A stretch of 64,000 bases of DNA from Melieria omissa (Eukaryota > Arthropoda > Insecta > Diptera > Ulidiidae): the NCBI GenBank assembly GCA_963971225.1, contig OZ020268.1, positions 53,556,404-53,620,403 on the forward strand, read 5' to 3'. This document shows positions 1-11,870 of this stretch, piece after piece. Under the pieces are notes generated by a model, which worked only from the letters and a program-made list of their open reading frames with translations, was not told the DNA's origin and searched no databases. Position 1 is the stretch's first letter; every line of letters starts with the position of its first letter. Both the position numbers and the translations under genes were made by a program.

Positions 1-159
1 AGCTCTTTTGAAAAAGAGATCGAAAGGCTACAACACTTTCTGTGCCATACTGCTCGGCTCTGCAGGAATGTCGATGACTGGGGGATGGCCTGGGGTCAAG
101 ATTCCTGGCTGGATCTCGGATCAGCTTTCCTTCTCCAAGAAGTCGAACTAGACGATTAA
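1..159 (+). pseudogene. C-terminal end of a non-LTR retrotransposon ORF2
   Basis: Frame 1 is open from base 1 to TAA at 157-159 and reads FEKEIERLQHFLCHTARLCR then WGQDSWLDLGSAF. This resembles the LQHLLCxCPALCRxR / LGxxFL region that ends jockey- and I-like ORF2 proteins after RNase H. A parallel degraded copy lies at 41470-41700 on the other strand and aligns base by base over ~100 bp (caacact-ctgt, tgcaggaa, tggggtcaagattcct). Only the last part is in the window. Confidence 0.55.
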
Positions 160-300
160 AGGGTTAAAAATATTGAGACCGTTGGTTGGTTGGTTCATAG
201 AAAAAGAAGAAGAGATTCACAATAGACCATTTTGGGTCTCCGAGCTAAAGTGCAGCCTGTGTCACTCACACCTTCCTTACCAAACCTAACTGAAACTAAT
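160..300 (+). repeat. LINE 3' UTR and tail sharing sequence with the SINE tails
   Basis: After the ORF2 stop the sequence reaches cacaatagaccattttgggt, ctccgag and then accaaacctaac. The same order (cacaatgggccttt..ggcctccgag..caacctaacctaa) ends the SINE copies at 36471 and 49762. It is read here as the 3' tail of the LINE. Confidence 0.5.
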
Positions 301-544
301 TTTACCTCATCTTTTTTGGAAGAACCAAGTCTTATAGAGCTTTTGTCAAATCTTCATCGCTTTATTAACCTCACAATTGTCCCTAAATTTTTCAAGTTGT
401 TTTCACTTTGCTCTATTGAACAGAAATAAGTTGAACGTGTATACTAACAACAGAACTTTCAAGACCGGAAGGACCAATAAAGAAAACTACATGAGTAGAA
501 TGTATGGATCAATGCTACTTTATGTTGAAAGACCAGTCAAAACC

Positions 545-842
545 CAATGGTAAATGTATTCCTAAATTTTTAATAAAAGAATCCATTCAATGTTACAGGT
601 TCTTAACTGAGATTCAACTATTATTTCATACCATGAAAAAATCCATTTAAAAGTTTTAAAAAGTTAACAAAAATTGCGTTTTTAAAGAATCGCTGTGTTC
701 TTTAAAAACGCAATTTTTGTTAACTTTTTAAAACTTTTAAATGGATTTTTTCATGGTATGAAATAATAGTTGAATCTCAGTTAAGAACCTGTAACATTGA
801 ATGGATTCTTTTATTAAAAATTTAGGAATACATTTACCATTG
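545..842. repeat. Perfect inverted repeat, 145-bp arms, 8-nt loop
   Basis: Left arm 545-689 and right arm 698-842 are exact reverse complements as far as I can trace base by base. The loop is TCGCTGTG (690-697). Identity stops sharply at both outer ends. The arms are AT-rich, with no gene or recognised transposon end. Such perfection implies a very recent inverted duplication, gene conversion between the arms, or a fold-back sequencing/assembly artefact. Confidence 0.95.
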
Positions 843-1480
843 AAAGAAACAGTCTGTTCTTTGAATGGATCATATTTGTTGTTCCATAAAAAAATCCCTG
901 CCAAATCCCTGTCTTACTTAGTTATTTTATTCCAACCAAAAGTACTTACAGCATTCGTGTTCGAAAAACCATTTTCTTATATAATGAAATCACTTCAAAA
1001 GTTCAGCTTCTCATTCAAAACCGAACTATGATCCACTGACCCTTTAGAGTTGTCTTAGCTTAACAATATCTTAGAAAGTTTTGCAACCGCCTCTCTATCG
1101 ATACACATACAACTAGAGATATTTTTCTTCAACTCTTTGCTGCAAATCTACTTGCCACACTTATGGTGGTTACTGGCCACTGACCGACGACACTTGCACA
1201 AATCAACTCAACATTCAAACAATGAATGGCATGAGTTGCATTTCTGCAGCCCCAAAGGGCACACAATGCTTTTATATTTTAGACTTGCTTCAAGTGTCAG
1301 TTGTATGAATGCTTCAAGTCAACTTGAATGGAGCATGCACACACCTCTTCAACTGCTCCACTGCTGCGAGTACTTCAAGTGGAGATTGTAGTATGGCGTT
1401 ACTTGGAAAAAAGGTGAAATTTTTGATAGTTTTACAAAAAGCTTCGAGTAACAGTTTTTGTTAAGGCACAGAGAATTAAA
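843..1480. other. Spacer, no gene seen
   Basis: Ordinary spacer. It has a few local echoes of acttcaag-type phrases near 1285-1380 (cttcaagt repeated four times), but no coding frame with homology. Confidence 0.6.
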
Positions 1481-1915
1481 AATAAATTTAAATCAAATTT
1501 AAATTTAATTAAAATTAAACTAAACTTAAAAATTAAATTAAATTAAAATTACATTTAAATCAAATTTTAATTAAATCAAAATTAAATTATAGTTAAAAAA
1601 ATTTAAATTAAATTCAAAATAAATTCGATTTAAATTAAATTAAAATTGAAATCAAATTAAAATTGAATTACAGTTATTTTAAAATAAAAATAAATTAAAA
1701 ATAAATTAAATTAAATTAAATTGAATATAAACTAAAAAAATAAATTTAATTTTAATTTTAATCAAATTAAAATTGAATTACAATTCATTTAAATTAAAAA
1801 CAAATTAAAAGTTATTTAAATTAAATTGAACATAAACAAAAATAAAAATAAGTTAAAAATAAATTTAAATTAAACTAAAATTATAAATTAAAAATAAATT
1901 AAAACCAATTTTTTT
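1480..1915. repeat. Low-complexity (AAATTA)n-like tract
   Basis: Almost only A and T, in shifting aaattaaat / aaattaaaat motifs on one strand. This is simple sequence built by slippage; there is no coding potential. Confidence 0.9.
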
Positions 1916-3300
1916 TTAATTTTGCTTCCTTTAAAAACATTTTTAATAGTGACTTTACCGATGTATATAAATGTGCGGAATTCTTCTAACAAATTCTATT
2001 CAATTATTTTCATATTTTGAACTTAATCTCTTAATTAAGACTTTAGCATTAGTTTATTTCTCTAATATACAAAAACACTAACAATTTCATTGTTAAATAC
2101 ATAGTTAGTGCAACCAACCGCCTTCGCATTCATTAATCTCCTTCGCATTTCAAACCACAAAACACATTAATCGCTGACTATGATAAATCTTTTCGCTGCA
2201 ACCATGCAGTCCTCCGCTGCAACAACAATGTGCCCACTATGGCAATTGCTGCGCAGCAATAACAACAACAAAATCAAAAAAAAAACGCGCTAATGCGCTG
2301 AACTAATGGCGAACATCAAATAATTACAAAAGCAATTATTCTAAGCATGAAAATGAGAATTAAATTGGTAAATGCGAATGCAAGATGCACGCAGATCCTT
2401 CTACTCCTTCACCCTCTCACATGCTCATTGCACTCTGTAGGCGTTGGGTTTTCCAATTTTTTAAAAACTCCTAAAGAGCGCGCACTGCTGTAACGAATGA
2501 ACCATTCAACCAGTCATCTACACCCAGCCACCCATTCAGTATTGCTTGCCCGCTTGCTTCCCTCTCCCACTCGTCCCCTCTCCCCCTCTTTGCCGTTTTG
2601 GCGCCCACTCAAGCAGCGCCACAATTCTGCTGCACACTTCTTCGTTTACACTTTTGCCAGACGAGAACGCGTTGGCTCCTCTCGCTGACAGCTGATGTGT
2701 CATTTTATCATCTCGGCGCCGTCAGCGCTGTCGGACACATTGAAGTGGCAGCCTGCGTCCACAGTTTATAAGCCGACATTGGGCGCAGTCTGGCATGCAT
2801 TGGCCGTTTCGCACGTTCATCCCATTCCATGCAGCGTCCGTCTATTCAGTCCCTGCCGTCCTCTTGTATTACTTTTCATTACAACAGCAAACCTACCAGC
2901 ATTGCGTCAGCTCTTAAATTATGAAAATATTTATTTATGTTGGCGCAAAAAAAAAAACAAATTTGTGTTCAAACAAAAATCAAATAAAACCCCCAAAAAA
3001 GAAGAAAACTTACAAATTAAATTGAAAAGTTTCAGTTATGTTTCGTATGGCTCGTAAAATTTAAAAGGGCAAAAGTTAGTGGGTTTTATTGCCGGCCACT
3101 CACACGTGGCACAACTAGTTGGAGTAAAGTTTAAGTGGGCGGACGGCGCGCACAATTCAATTATTCCCAAATTGTTTTTAGGCATTAAGCGCGCTGCACT
3201 CGCAGCTGACAAGTGTTTTCGCAGCGGTGCACCGAGTTGGGCGCAATTTAGAATCAGCAGTGAATATGCATGAAAACTGAATTTAGGTTGGAGCTGCAAA
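1916..3300. other. Spacer, no gene seen
   Basis: Mixed-composition spacer. A GC-richer part at 2480-2830 gives overlapping open frames on both strands, but none has a recognisable domain or splice context. It could be regulatory. Confidence 0.55.
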
Positions 3301-5248
3301 TTTAATTTTTCGAATTTAATTCAAGTTGGAATAAATTTAGTTCTCTTTTGGGAATTTCAAATACCTTTTGTAATTGTAGGCAAAAAAACAATTCAAACTT
3401 TAACATTTAAACAACAAAAATCAATTAAAACACTGATTTTTCAAATCAAATAAAATTTCACTTTGAACTAAACTAACTAAACTTTGATATTAATGTCTTA
3501 ACATTCCATGATTTTTAATGAATTAATGCACTTAGCTAATTAATTAGTTGATTTAAACATAAAAATAAAACATTAGGAATTTTAATACATTAATGCACTT
3601 TAATTTAAAAACATAATTAATTAAAATTCAAATAAATTGAAAACTTCAGTTTAAATAAAACAAACAAATTAGATTACTGTTTAATATTTATTGAATTAAA
3701 CCATTTAAAATAACTAATCAAACTGACTACATTCAACTAATTAATAACCTTAATTTAAACAAATCAATTAATTTAACTAAACTAATTAATTTCACTAAGT
3801 TATTTAAATAATTAATTTAACTAAACGAATTAACTAAACGAAACTAATTAATTTTACTAAACTAATCAGTTAATTTTTAATTAAAGATGAATTTTAGGTG
3901 AATTGGTTAAGTTAATTCTATTAAATTTATTCATTTTGAAAATAATTTATTCATTTTGTCTAATCAACTTCAGTTTAACTAATTTAAACTAACTAACGGA
4001 TTTATTATATTCAATTGAACTAATTAGCTGATTATCAATAATTATTAAACCTTAACTGAATCAAATTGAAATTTAATGTATTTCCTTAAAGTGCTTCATT
4101 GAGTTTTAGTTCAATTACATTTGAGTTTAATTTAGTTAAATGAAATTACATTTATTATTACATTAATTAAATTAAACCAATCAATTCAACTGACTAAACG
4201 AATATTACACTTAAATTGAATAAATTTGTAATTGAACTAATTTATTTCAAATGATCAATCAAATTTTAGTTAAACTAAATTTGAAATAAATTTAAATTTT
4301 ATTAAGAATAAGAATAATTAATTCCATTGAAATTAATCTGATTTTTTAGGGATTGTAATGGTTTTCAATTGCATAGAATATGTAAGTTATTTAAGTAAAA
4401 AAATTATTTAGAGTTATTAGTTATGAATAAATAAAGTGGTTAATTGAATGAATTGAATTTTAATTGAAATTCCTGCTAGCCAATAAGTTCGAATAGAACT
4501 AACTCAAGCCAATTTAATCAATAATGGAAACATTTTAATAAATAATTTTCAAAATATCATATGATTTATGTGAAAATATTCTGTAAATCAATAATTATTA
4601 CTTAAAATAAATATTATTAATAAAATAAACTTATAACTTCCAACTTAACTATTCAACTATATGAATATTGTCCGTAAATCAATAATGATTAGTTCAATTT
4701 CATTTCAATTTAATTTCAATATAAGAAAATTTTCAGTAGATCAGTAATTTATAATTAAGTTAATTTAATTAGTTTTATGAATATTTTCTATTAGTCAATC
4801 AAATATGTAAAAATTTTTGTTAGCCAATATTTACTTAATAATGTTAATTAAATTTTTTGTTAGGCAATAATTTCAATTTAAACTAATTGAATTCAATTTT
4901 GTTCACATTATGAACATTTTCTGTTAATCAATAATTTCTCATTAATCAATTAAACTATAGAAACATTTTTAATTCATTAATATTTATTATATTATAACTA
5001 AAGGTGTTGTCATAATTTATATAAATGTTTTGTCATAAAATTTTTAGTCAATAATTTTTACTTCTAATTAAACTAATCAAATTAAATTTTAATAACTTTA
5101 TGAACATTTTCTGTTAACAAAAAATTTCTAATTAGTCAGTTAATCTATAGAAACATATTTAACTCATCAATATTAATAAATTAAAGGTGATGCCACTTAT
5201 TATATAAATGTTGATCAATTAATAAAATTGTTAGCCAATAATTTCTTA
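3300..5248. repeat. Long AT-rich tract with loose tandem structure
   Basis: About 80% or more A+T. Phrases such as aactaattaatt, and later gaacattttctgttaatcaataa, recur irregularly between ~4560 and ~5130, suggesting a heavily decayed tandem array. It has no gene. Confidence 0.7.
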
Positions 5249-5252
5249 TTAA

Positions 5253-6001
5253 GGGGAGGTTCTCCTCTTTTTTTTTCAAAAAATCAATTTTTTTTTTTTG
5301 ATGAAATGAAAGGTATGAATGTCGAGAATATGTGTGCAAAAGGATTTTTCGATCCGCAGCATATTTATCGCATAGGAGCGTCTCTGATGCGTCGAACTTT
5401 CGCGCGCGGAGGAACGCTCTGGTGCTATTTTACTGCGCGGCCAAAGACTTTAAACGCGTTTATCCCAAAACCATTTTTTTCATCCTAACGTCAAGCGTAA
5501 CTCATGATCTACCGAGTTACTTCATCTATAGCATTTCTTAAAGGGTATGATTTTTTATATGACTTATACCTAAAACAAATATAAACAAATGTGTAATAAT
5601 AGTCTTTTAACAAAAGTAAAGTCGAAAAAAAGATGGTAAAAATTGAACTTTTTCTATGATTATGCATAAATTAGATGATTTTTTATAAAAATTATTCAAA
5701 AATAGGTATAAGTCATAGGGAATTTAATATTCTTTACTATAAAAAAAAAATTTTTGATTTCAGTTCACTACAAGTGGCTACAGCCTTGACGTTTCCGAAC
5801 AATGTCTCGCTTGCAGAGGTTGACAAGACCCGCCATTTTTGGGCCGCCATATTGGATTTTGTAAAAAAAAATTTTTTTCTTGTATTTTAGAAAGATGGCT
5901 TAATAAATCATCAAAACCGCCTATTCGTGAGTCGTTTCATTATCCGACAGTAAATGAAAGAATTTCGCTTTATTTTCGGCCGAAAAGAGGAGAACCTCCC
6001 C
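5253..6001. mobile_element. TTAA-flanked terminal-inverted-repeat element (family member 1)
   Basis: A 749-bp element bounded by TTAA (5249-5252 and 6002-6005). It has a perfect 19-bp terminal inverted repeat, GGGGAGGTTCTCCTCTTTT. A TTAA target duplication points to the piggyBac or Kolobok superfamilies. There is no transposase frame, so it is non-autonomous. It shares its terminal pattern (GG..GGTTCTC..CCT) and the internal phrase ctttaaacgcgttt with the element at 21087-21808. Confidence 0.82.
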
Positions 6002-6005
6002 TTAA

Positions 6006-9000
6006 ACAATTGAACTTTTTGAATATATTTTAGTTAATATATAATTACTAATTACAGTTAACTTCATTAAATATATAAAAATTTTTCCTTACTCCCTAAT
6101 TATTAATTATAGTTAATGGCATGAGTTGCATAAATTCAATTAAATCACATCATTAAAATATAATTACACTCAAAATTCACTTCCTCTCTCCCCCACTCAC
6201 TGTCAAAGGTTGCACTCACTCTCAGCTCTACAACATGACATTATATTTATCTAAGTCTGCTCGCCACTGCTGCCACTCCAGCATAATCTGGCAACTCTCC
6301 AGCGCACTCTCAACCAAAAAAATAACTGTTTAACCCCACGCAAGTGCAGCCAGCATTGCGCAATCTATGCCAAATATGCTGGCAGCAATTTAATTATAAG
6401 CAAAATGCGCCATGCAAAAAATTCTCTTTGCAAACGCTGATCGCCATTTTGGTTTTTTGTTTTTTATTTTCTTTTTTTAGATTTTTGTGTTGTGCACTTT
6501 CACTGACACAACGGAAACGGCCATTTTTGCGTCACTCCAGTGCTAAGCCATCGCATTGCGTTTCGCGGCACAAAGCGTAGCCGTTAGAATGTCAACAACG
6601 CTATCAAATTAATTCCAGCATTTCCACGTTCGCTCATGCGGCTGCCGGACGCTTTAACCCGCCGCCGCCACAGCCAGTATATCACTACCACTAATGTGCT
6701 GCCAGACGGCAACGTCAAAGCAACAGACTGTCAGGCAGGGGGATAGGTAGACGGCCAGCGCGCCTGTCGTGCTGTCAACCCACGCCAACGCTGTGCGCAT
6801 TTAAATTAAAAGCAAATATGGCAACGCTGCATAGAGGCGCAAAAGAAAAGTGCACCAAATCGCATACACACACACACACACTCATAGAATACACATACAC
6901 GCTGACAGCCATCACTGTCGCCGCCACTATTTCGACTACATACCTGGTAGACGTGCAGAGAGAGCGACGGGAGAGAGCGACGAGGCGTTACGGCTTTTCA
7001 ACTTTTCAGCTTCAGCTGCAGCTACGGTTTTGTGCAGTCTGTGTGCTGTGCGCTTTGGTCCTTTTCTGACCCACCGACGCGCCGCCAATGTCGATTTGTC
7101 TGTCCCGCCGTTGTCCTTGCGCCCAGTGTGTGCCCAGCGTAAATTCTAATTTACTTATGGTAATGAAATAAAAACTCAATTGTGCGCAACACTCCACCCG
7201 CCCCCCAAAACAGGGCGCGCTGGCACAGTGGACGTTGCGTATTTTCCGTTCCGCGCTGACCGTAACGCAGCGTGCAGCGCTCACTGTGGCAACTCGCAAA
7301 TGCAGCACAACTCAGTTGGCATTGCTGACCTAGTCACCAGTCACTATTAACGAAGTTTTCGTTGCGCCCTTTTTTTTTGCTCATTTCATTCAATTTTTTT
7401 TCATGCTGCGCATGTTGAATGCTGCATTTTCAGGCGTTGCCACCCTCCGGCACTTTTCAATGCACCCGCACTGTTTGTTGCCCACAAATAATGGCTGCCC
7501 GCCTTTTTGTTGTTATATGTATAAATTTGTTGTGCTGACTGTTGTTGACGTTGTTATTTTTGTTGTTATTGTTATTTTTATTTTCATTTAATTTTGCCAC
7601 TGGCTGCCAGTCCGAATGCTGCACTTTTCTTTACTGTTTGTTGCTATTATTTCGTTATTGTTATTGTTGCCTTAGTTGGTGTTTTTGCTGTCGTGCCTCA
7701 TGCAGCCTATTTGAAGCTGTGTTGCCAATTGTTGAAAATTTCTGTTGACAAGTTGCCAGCAGCTGCAGCACACTACAAAAGCATCCTTGCGGCTATACTT
7801 GTTTTGTTGGTTTCGTTTTTCTGTTGGGATTCATTTGTTCGGCCAGTTGAATGGAGAAAAATTGTCATTTACATAAATGTTAATGTTGGTAAATTTTGTC
7901 AAATGAAGTTGGCAACTTGCTGCCATTTGTAATTTTATGGTCTTGTATGGATGCATTTTGGCCGCAGGTAAATTGAACATTGTTGCCATATAATAGTAAC
8001 TAAGTAGCATTTGGCAACTCTGCTCTCTAGTCCACTCAACTCAATGCTTTGCTGCTTTGGCTTTTGCTATCGTAGAAATATAACTTTCCAAAGTACACTA
8101 AATTAGTGTTTTCACATTCGTTTTTTATTTTAATATCAATTATTTTCTATTTTTATATTTTTTTAAATAACTTCATGTTGTTGTTGTGGTTGATTGTGTA
8201 TTTTTGTTATTCTTACTACTTGCATTCGCTTTGTGCGGTTTGGCTGTTTGCCGACATGCTGCTAAAGAGTTTTCAATTCTTTGTCTGCTGCATAGTGCAA
8301 CGGCCCCCTTCCTCGTCGCCCACTGCTGCCGTTGCTTGCGGTTGTGCGCATTGTCGGTTGTAAATTTTAAATTATACAAAACCGCAAACTTTAAACAAAA
8401 ACTGTTCGTATCAAAGTTGAAAAGTTACACTTTTCCACAACATTTAACAACCAGACTGGCAGCTTAGTGTTTGGTTAGTTGTTGTTCTTGTTCTTTTTAT
8501 GCTTGATGTTTTTGTTGTTGTTATTGTAGTAATTGTTGTGGTAGTTGTTGTAAGCCATTGCTGTTATTTATCTGTCCAATGCGTTTAAGTAAATTTTCCT
8601 GCTTAAGTGGCTGTGCGTAAGTAAATTACGAGGCCAATGCTTTGCCTTATCCTGTGGCTACCCTCTCAATTTGTGCTGCAAGTGCAGTTTGGTGCTGCAA
8701 TTATCTGTTTTATTGTATTTTCGTTGCGCTTTTAATGTTAATGCAGTAAAGTTGTGCTTTTTTACAACTTTTTTGCTTTAAAAAAAAGCTTTTAAGCTGT
8801 TCTAGAGGAATCAATGACTCAGAAAGGCATTGAAAATGGAAAAAAAGTCCAATTACAGGACTGGCAGAGTGACACAGTTGTAGAGGACTTTTGGTTGCTG
8901 CTTTAAGTTGCTTCAGTTTATTTATTTAGTTTTGAAGGGAGTTTTAAAAGTGTTTATTAGTTGATAGCTGGTTAGACAATCAATATGTGTTCGATGTGCC

Positions 9001-9970
9001 AATTGCCGGTTGATAGAATTGCCGAAAACCTCTTCATTGTTGTTGTAGTTGCTTCATTTAACCTATTTTCGTTTTTAAAACAATTGCATAATGGCAGATA
9101 GCTGACCAAACAATCAATAAGTACCCAAAGATATGATTAGTGCATAAGCTATGTACAACTTTGTTAATATATGAACAACAGTGCGTATGAGTAATATTTC
9201 GAAATACAAACGCAGCACTGAGCTTCATGCTGCCATGTCGCTGCTGAATTTCTTCTATTGATAATAATATGAAGAAAACTATGCGCTTTTGACAACAAAA
9301 ACAACAACCACCAACTCACTATTAAACTCAGCTTGTGCCATGAATTCTTCCATTCTCAACCATGAGTTTCAATGTCTTTACGCTGAATACTGCTTTTCTA
9401 CTTATTTCCATTGAGTTCGCCTGCACTCTGCAGTGCTCTTCTCTCATTGTATTGATGACAAAGCTTTTAATTTTATTAAAAAAAAAAGTGCACTAAACTC
9501 TGTCTTTTACGCTTTCCACCTTCATTCGTATTATGTATATTTTTTTTTACCATTTTTACATGCAAAATGAAAGGAAATCACGTGCCGCATTCTGGCCAAT
9601 TGGTCCGCTTTCTGTCTTCCTGCTGACAGTGTAATAAAAATTCAATTATCCCATTCAAATTGCAGTAAAGTAGCAATTTGCATGTTGCGTGCACTGACAA
9701 GCTGCCACATTTGCTGACAACTTTTTTGTTTGGAAAACGTTTTTATTTTGTTTTATTTTGTATTGTTTTACAAGCCAACTGCATATTGTAGCAAAACACG
9801 CTTTTTGGTTTTTTTATTTTTTAGCGAAAATAAAACAAAGTTCACTTCACTTTCGCTTTGATTTTCGTTTCCGGCGCTGTTGGCCACAAAAGCGGCTAAA
9901 CCATAACGGCCAAAGGTCGACAACATAAAGCTGTAAAAAATATAACAAAAAATATGAAAATGAAAAGAAG
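6006..9970. other. Spacer, no gene seen
   Basis: Ordinary fly spacer with runs of (GTT)n/(TTG)n near 7500-7680 and 8490-8560, and a (CA)n microsatellite at 6865-6881. Overlapping open frames in both directions (for example 6818-7308 and 8106-8467) are compositional; none shows a domain, codon bias or splice structure. It may hold enhancers. Confidence 0.6.
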
Positions 9971-11208
9971 AAAATGGTAGCAGTTTTTGGTTTTCATATT
10001 TTAATTATGTTTGGCATTTTTTTTTTACTATTTTTGGCAAATTTGTTCATATCTCGTTTGCCTCTTTTATTTATTTTTTGCTTTATTATTTTGCTGCTAA
10101 AACACACAAAGTCCAAACTAATTAAGCTTAGTGCAGTTAATACGCTGTTGAGTACAACACAAACCGTATTTGAGTTCAGTAACTCTTCTGGTTTAAGAGT
10201 CACTGACAGTTAAAGAATTGTGGAAAAGTCAACTTTTTCCAAAGTCATCTTTTAACATCTTTCATTTTTCGACCCCAGTTTTGCACAACTGGAGACAAAC
10301 AATTGAACCATTTCGAAGAAAGCAACTTTTTCAATGTCCTTGTTAAATAATGCAATTATCTTCGAATTGCCGTTTATCTCTCAAAATATTTTCATATTTC
10401 ATACCATAGATGATCTCATAAATTTGATCAAATTGCTTGGATTTAATCGCAAATAATGCTTTATTCTGTGGACTTTTATGAAAATTGGATAATCAAATGC
10501 AAGCAACCGCACAATTTGCTGTTCAAACAGACAACAATAAATCAATGAGGCATGTATTCAACAATAAATCAAATAATACAAAAACAACATTAAACATGCT
10601 ATGAGTGCATATAAAATTGCACACAAATCAGTTATTGTGGAAGCGTTGTGAAAGGCACAAATACTCAAACGAAAAATATTAAATCAAATCATTTCGAAAG
10701 CTGCCAAATGCAGTGCTACTATTAATTTTTTTTATAAAATATAACTAATGACAGCATAATTGCACTTAATTCTAAAACACTCAATCTGAGACAAAAAACA
10801 TAGAAATATATTTAAAAAAAATATTTTGTGGCTTTTATTTTGTTCCAGTTTTGCAAAAGTAACATAAAACGTGTTATTGTGTATGAAAAGCCGATTAAAT
10901 TAAATGTTCCGCAATCAAAAAAAAGTGCAAGCACTGACCACAAAAAGCTCTTGTGACAGTGCCCGCAACATTAAGTGGCAACAACAACAAACAGCAACAA
11001 CTGGCAGCCAATTACGTACGAAGTCAGGCGCCTGACTTATTGAGTCGCATTTATATGCAGCAAGCGAATGCAAGCAATTCATAAGCCGCACGCCGTCTGC
11101 CACACATACCACTTGCCACAGCCAGAGTCAGAGCCATGCCACAGCCAGAGCCAGAGCTACGTGCAAAAGCGCATTTGTGGCATAGACTGTGCTTTGGACA
11201 CAGCTTAA
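9971..11208. other. Spacer, no gene seen
   Basis: AT-rich spacer. The stretch at 11120-11160 repeats ccacagccagag three times (a small tandem repeat). No gene is recognised. Confidence 0.55.
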
Positions 11209-11870
11209 CGGCTATGACGATGTGCAGCAGCAGTGGCACCGACACGCCGAAACTGGCAGCAAATTTTTAAGTGACACTGACTGCAGTGACTGTTTTTTAG
11301 TTTTGGTTTATTTTTGAAACATTTTTTATATTTCGAAATATTTTCTGTTTATTTTAAAATATTTTTAATTTCCATTTGTAATAAATATTTTAAGATATTT
11401 TTTTTACTTTTAAATAATTTGTAATTTTCATTTGTTATTTTCAGTCTCTATTTTTTAACGTCAAATATTTTTTTTATTTTTTGGGATAATTTTTATTCAT
11501 TTTTCAATCATTTTAATGTTTTTTGCGGGCAAAGCATAACCGGCTATGACAATGTGCAGAAGCAGTGGCGCCGAAACTGCCAGCAAAATTTTAAGTGACA
11601 CCTACTGCTGTGACTTTTTTAATTTTGTTTTATTTTTTAATAATTTTTGTATATTTTTATGATAGTTTCAAATTATTTTTAATTTTAATTTTTTATTTTT
11701 AATCTCTAATTTGCAACATTATATAATTTTTAATTATTTTTTCATATTTTTAATTTATTTTTAAATAGTTTTAATTCTAATTCTGTGGCGCCGACACGAC
11801 AAAATTATCAGCAAAATTCTAAGTGACATTGACTGCTGTGACTCCTTTAGTTTTAGTTTTTTTTTTAAGC
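11209..11870 (+). repeat. Three direct copies of a ~90-bp segment separated by T-rich DNA
   Basis: Copies begin near 11209, 11541 and 11783. Shared order: gctatgac-atgtgcag-agcagtggc, ccgaaactg-cagcaaa, ttttaagtgacac-tac-tgc, tgtgactttttta. The third copy has lost its left part. The spacers between copies are T-rich tttttaatt simple sequence. It is probably an expanded local duplication. Confidence 0.8.
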
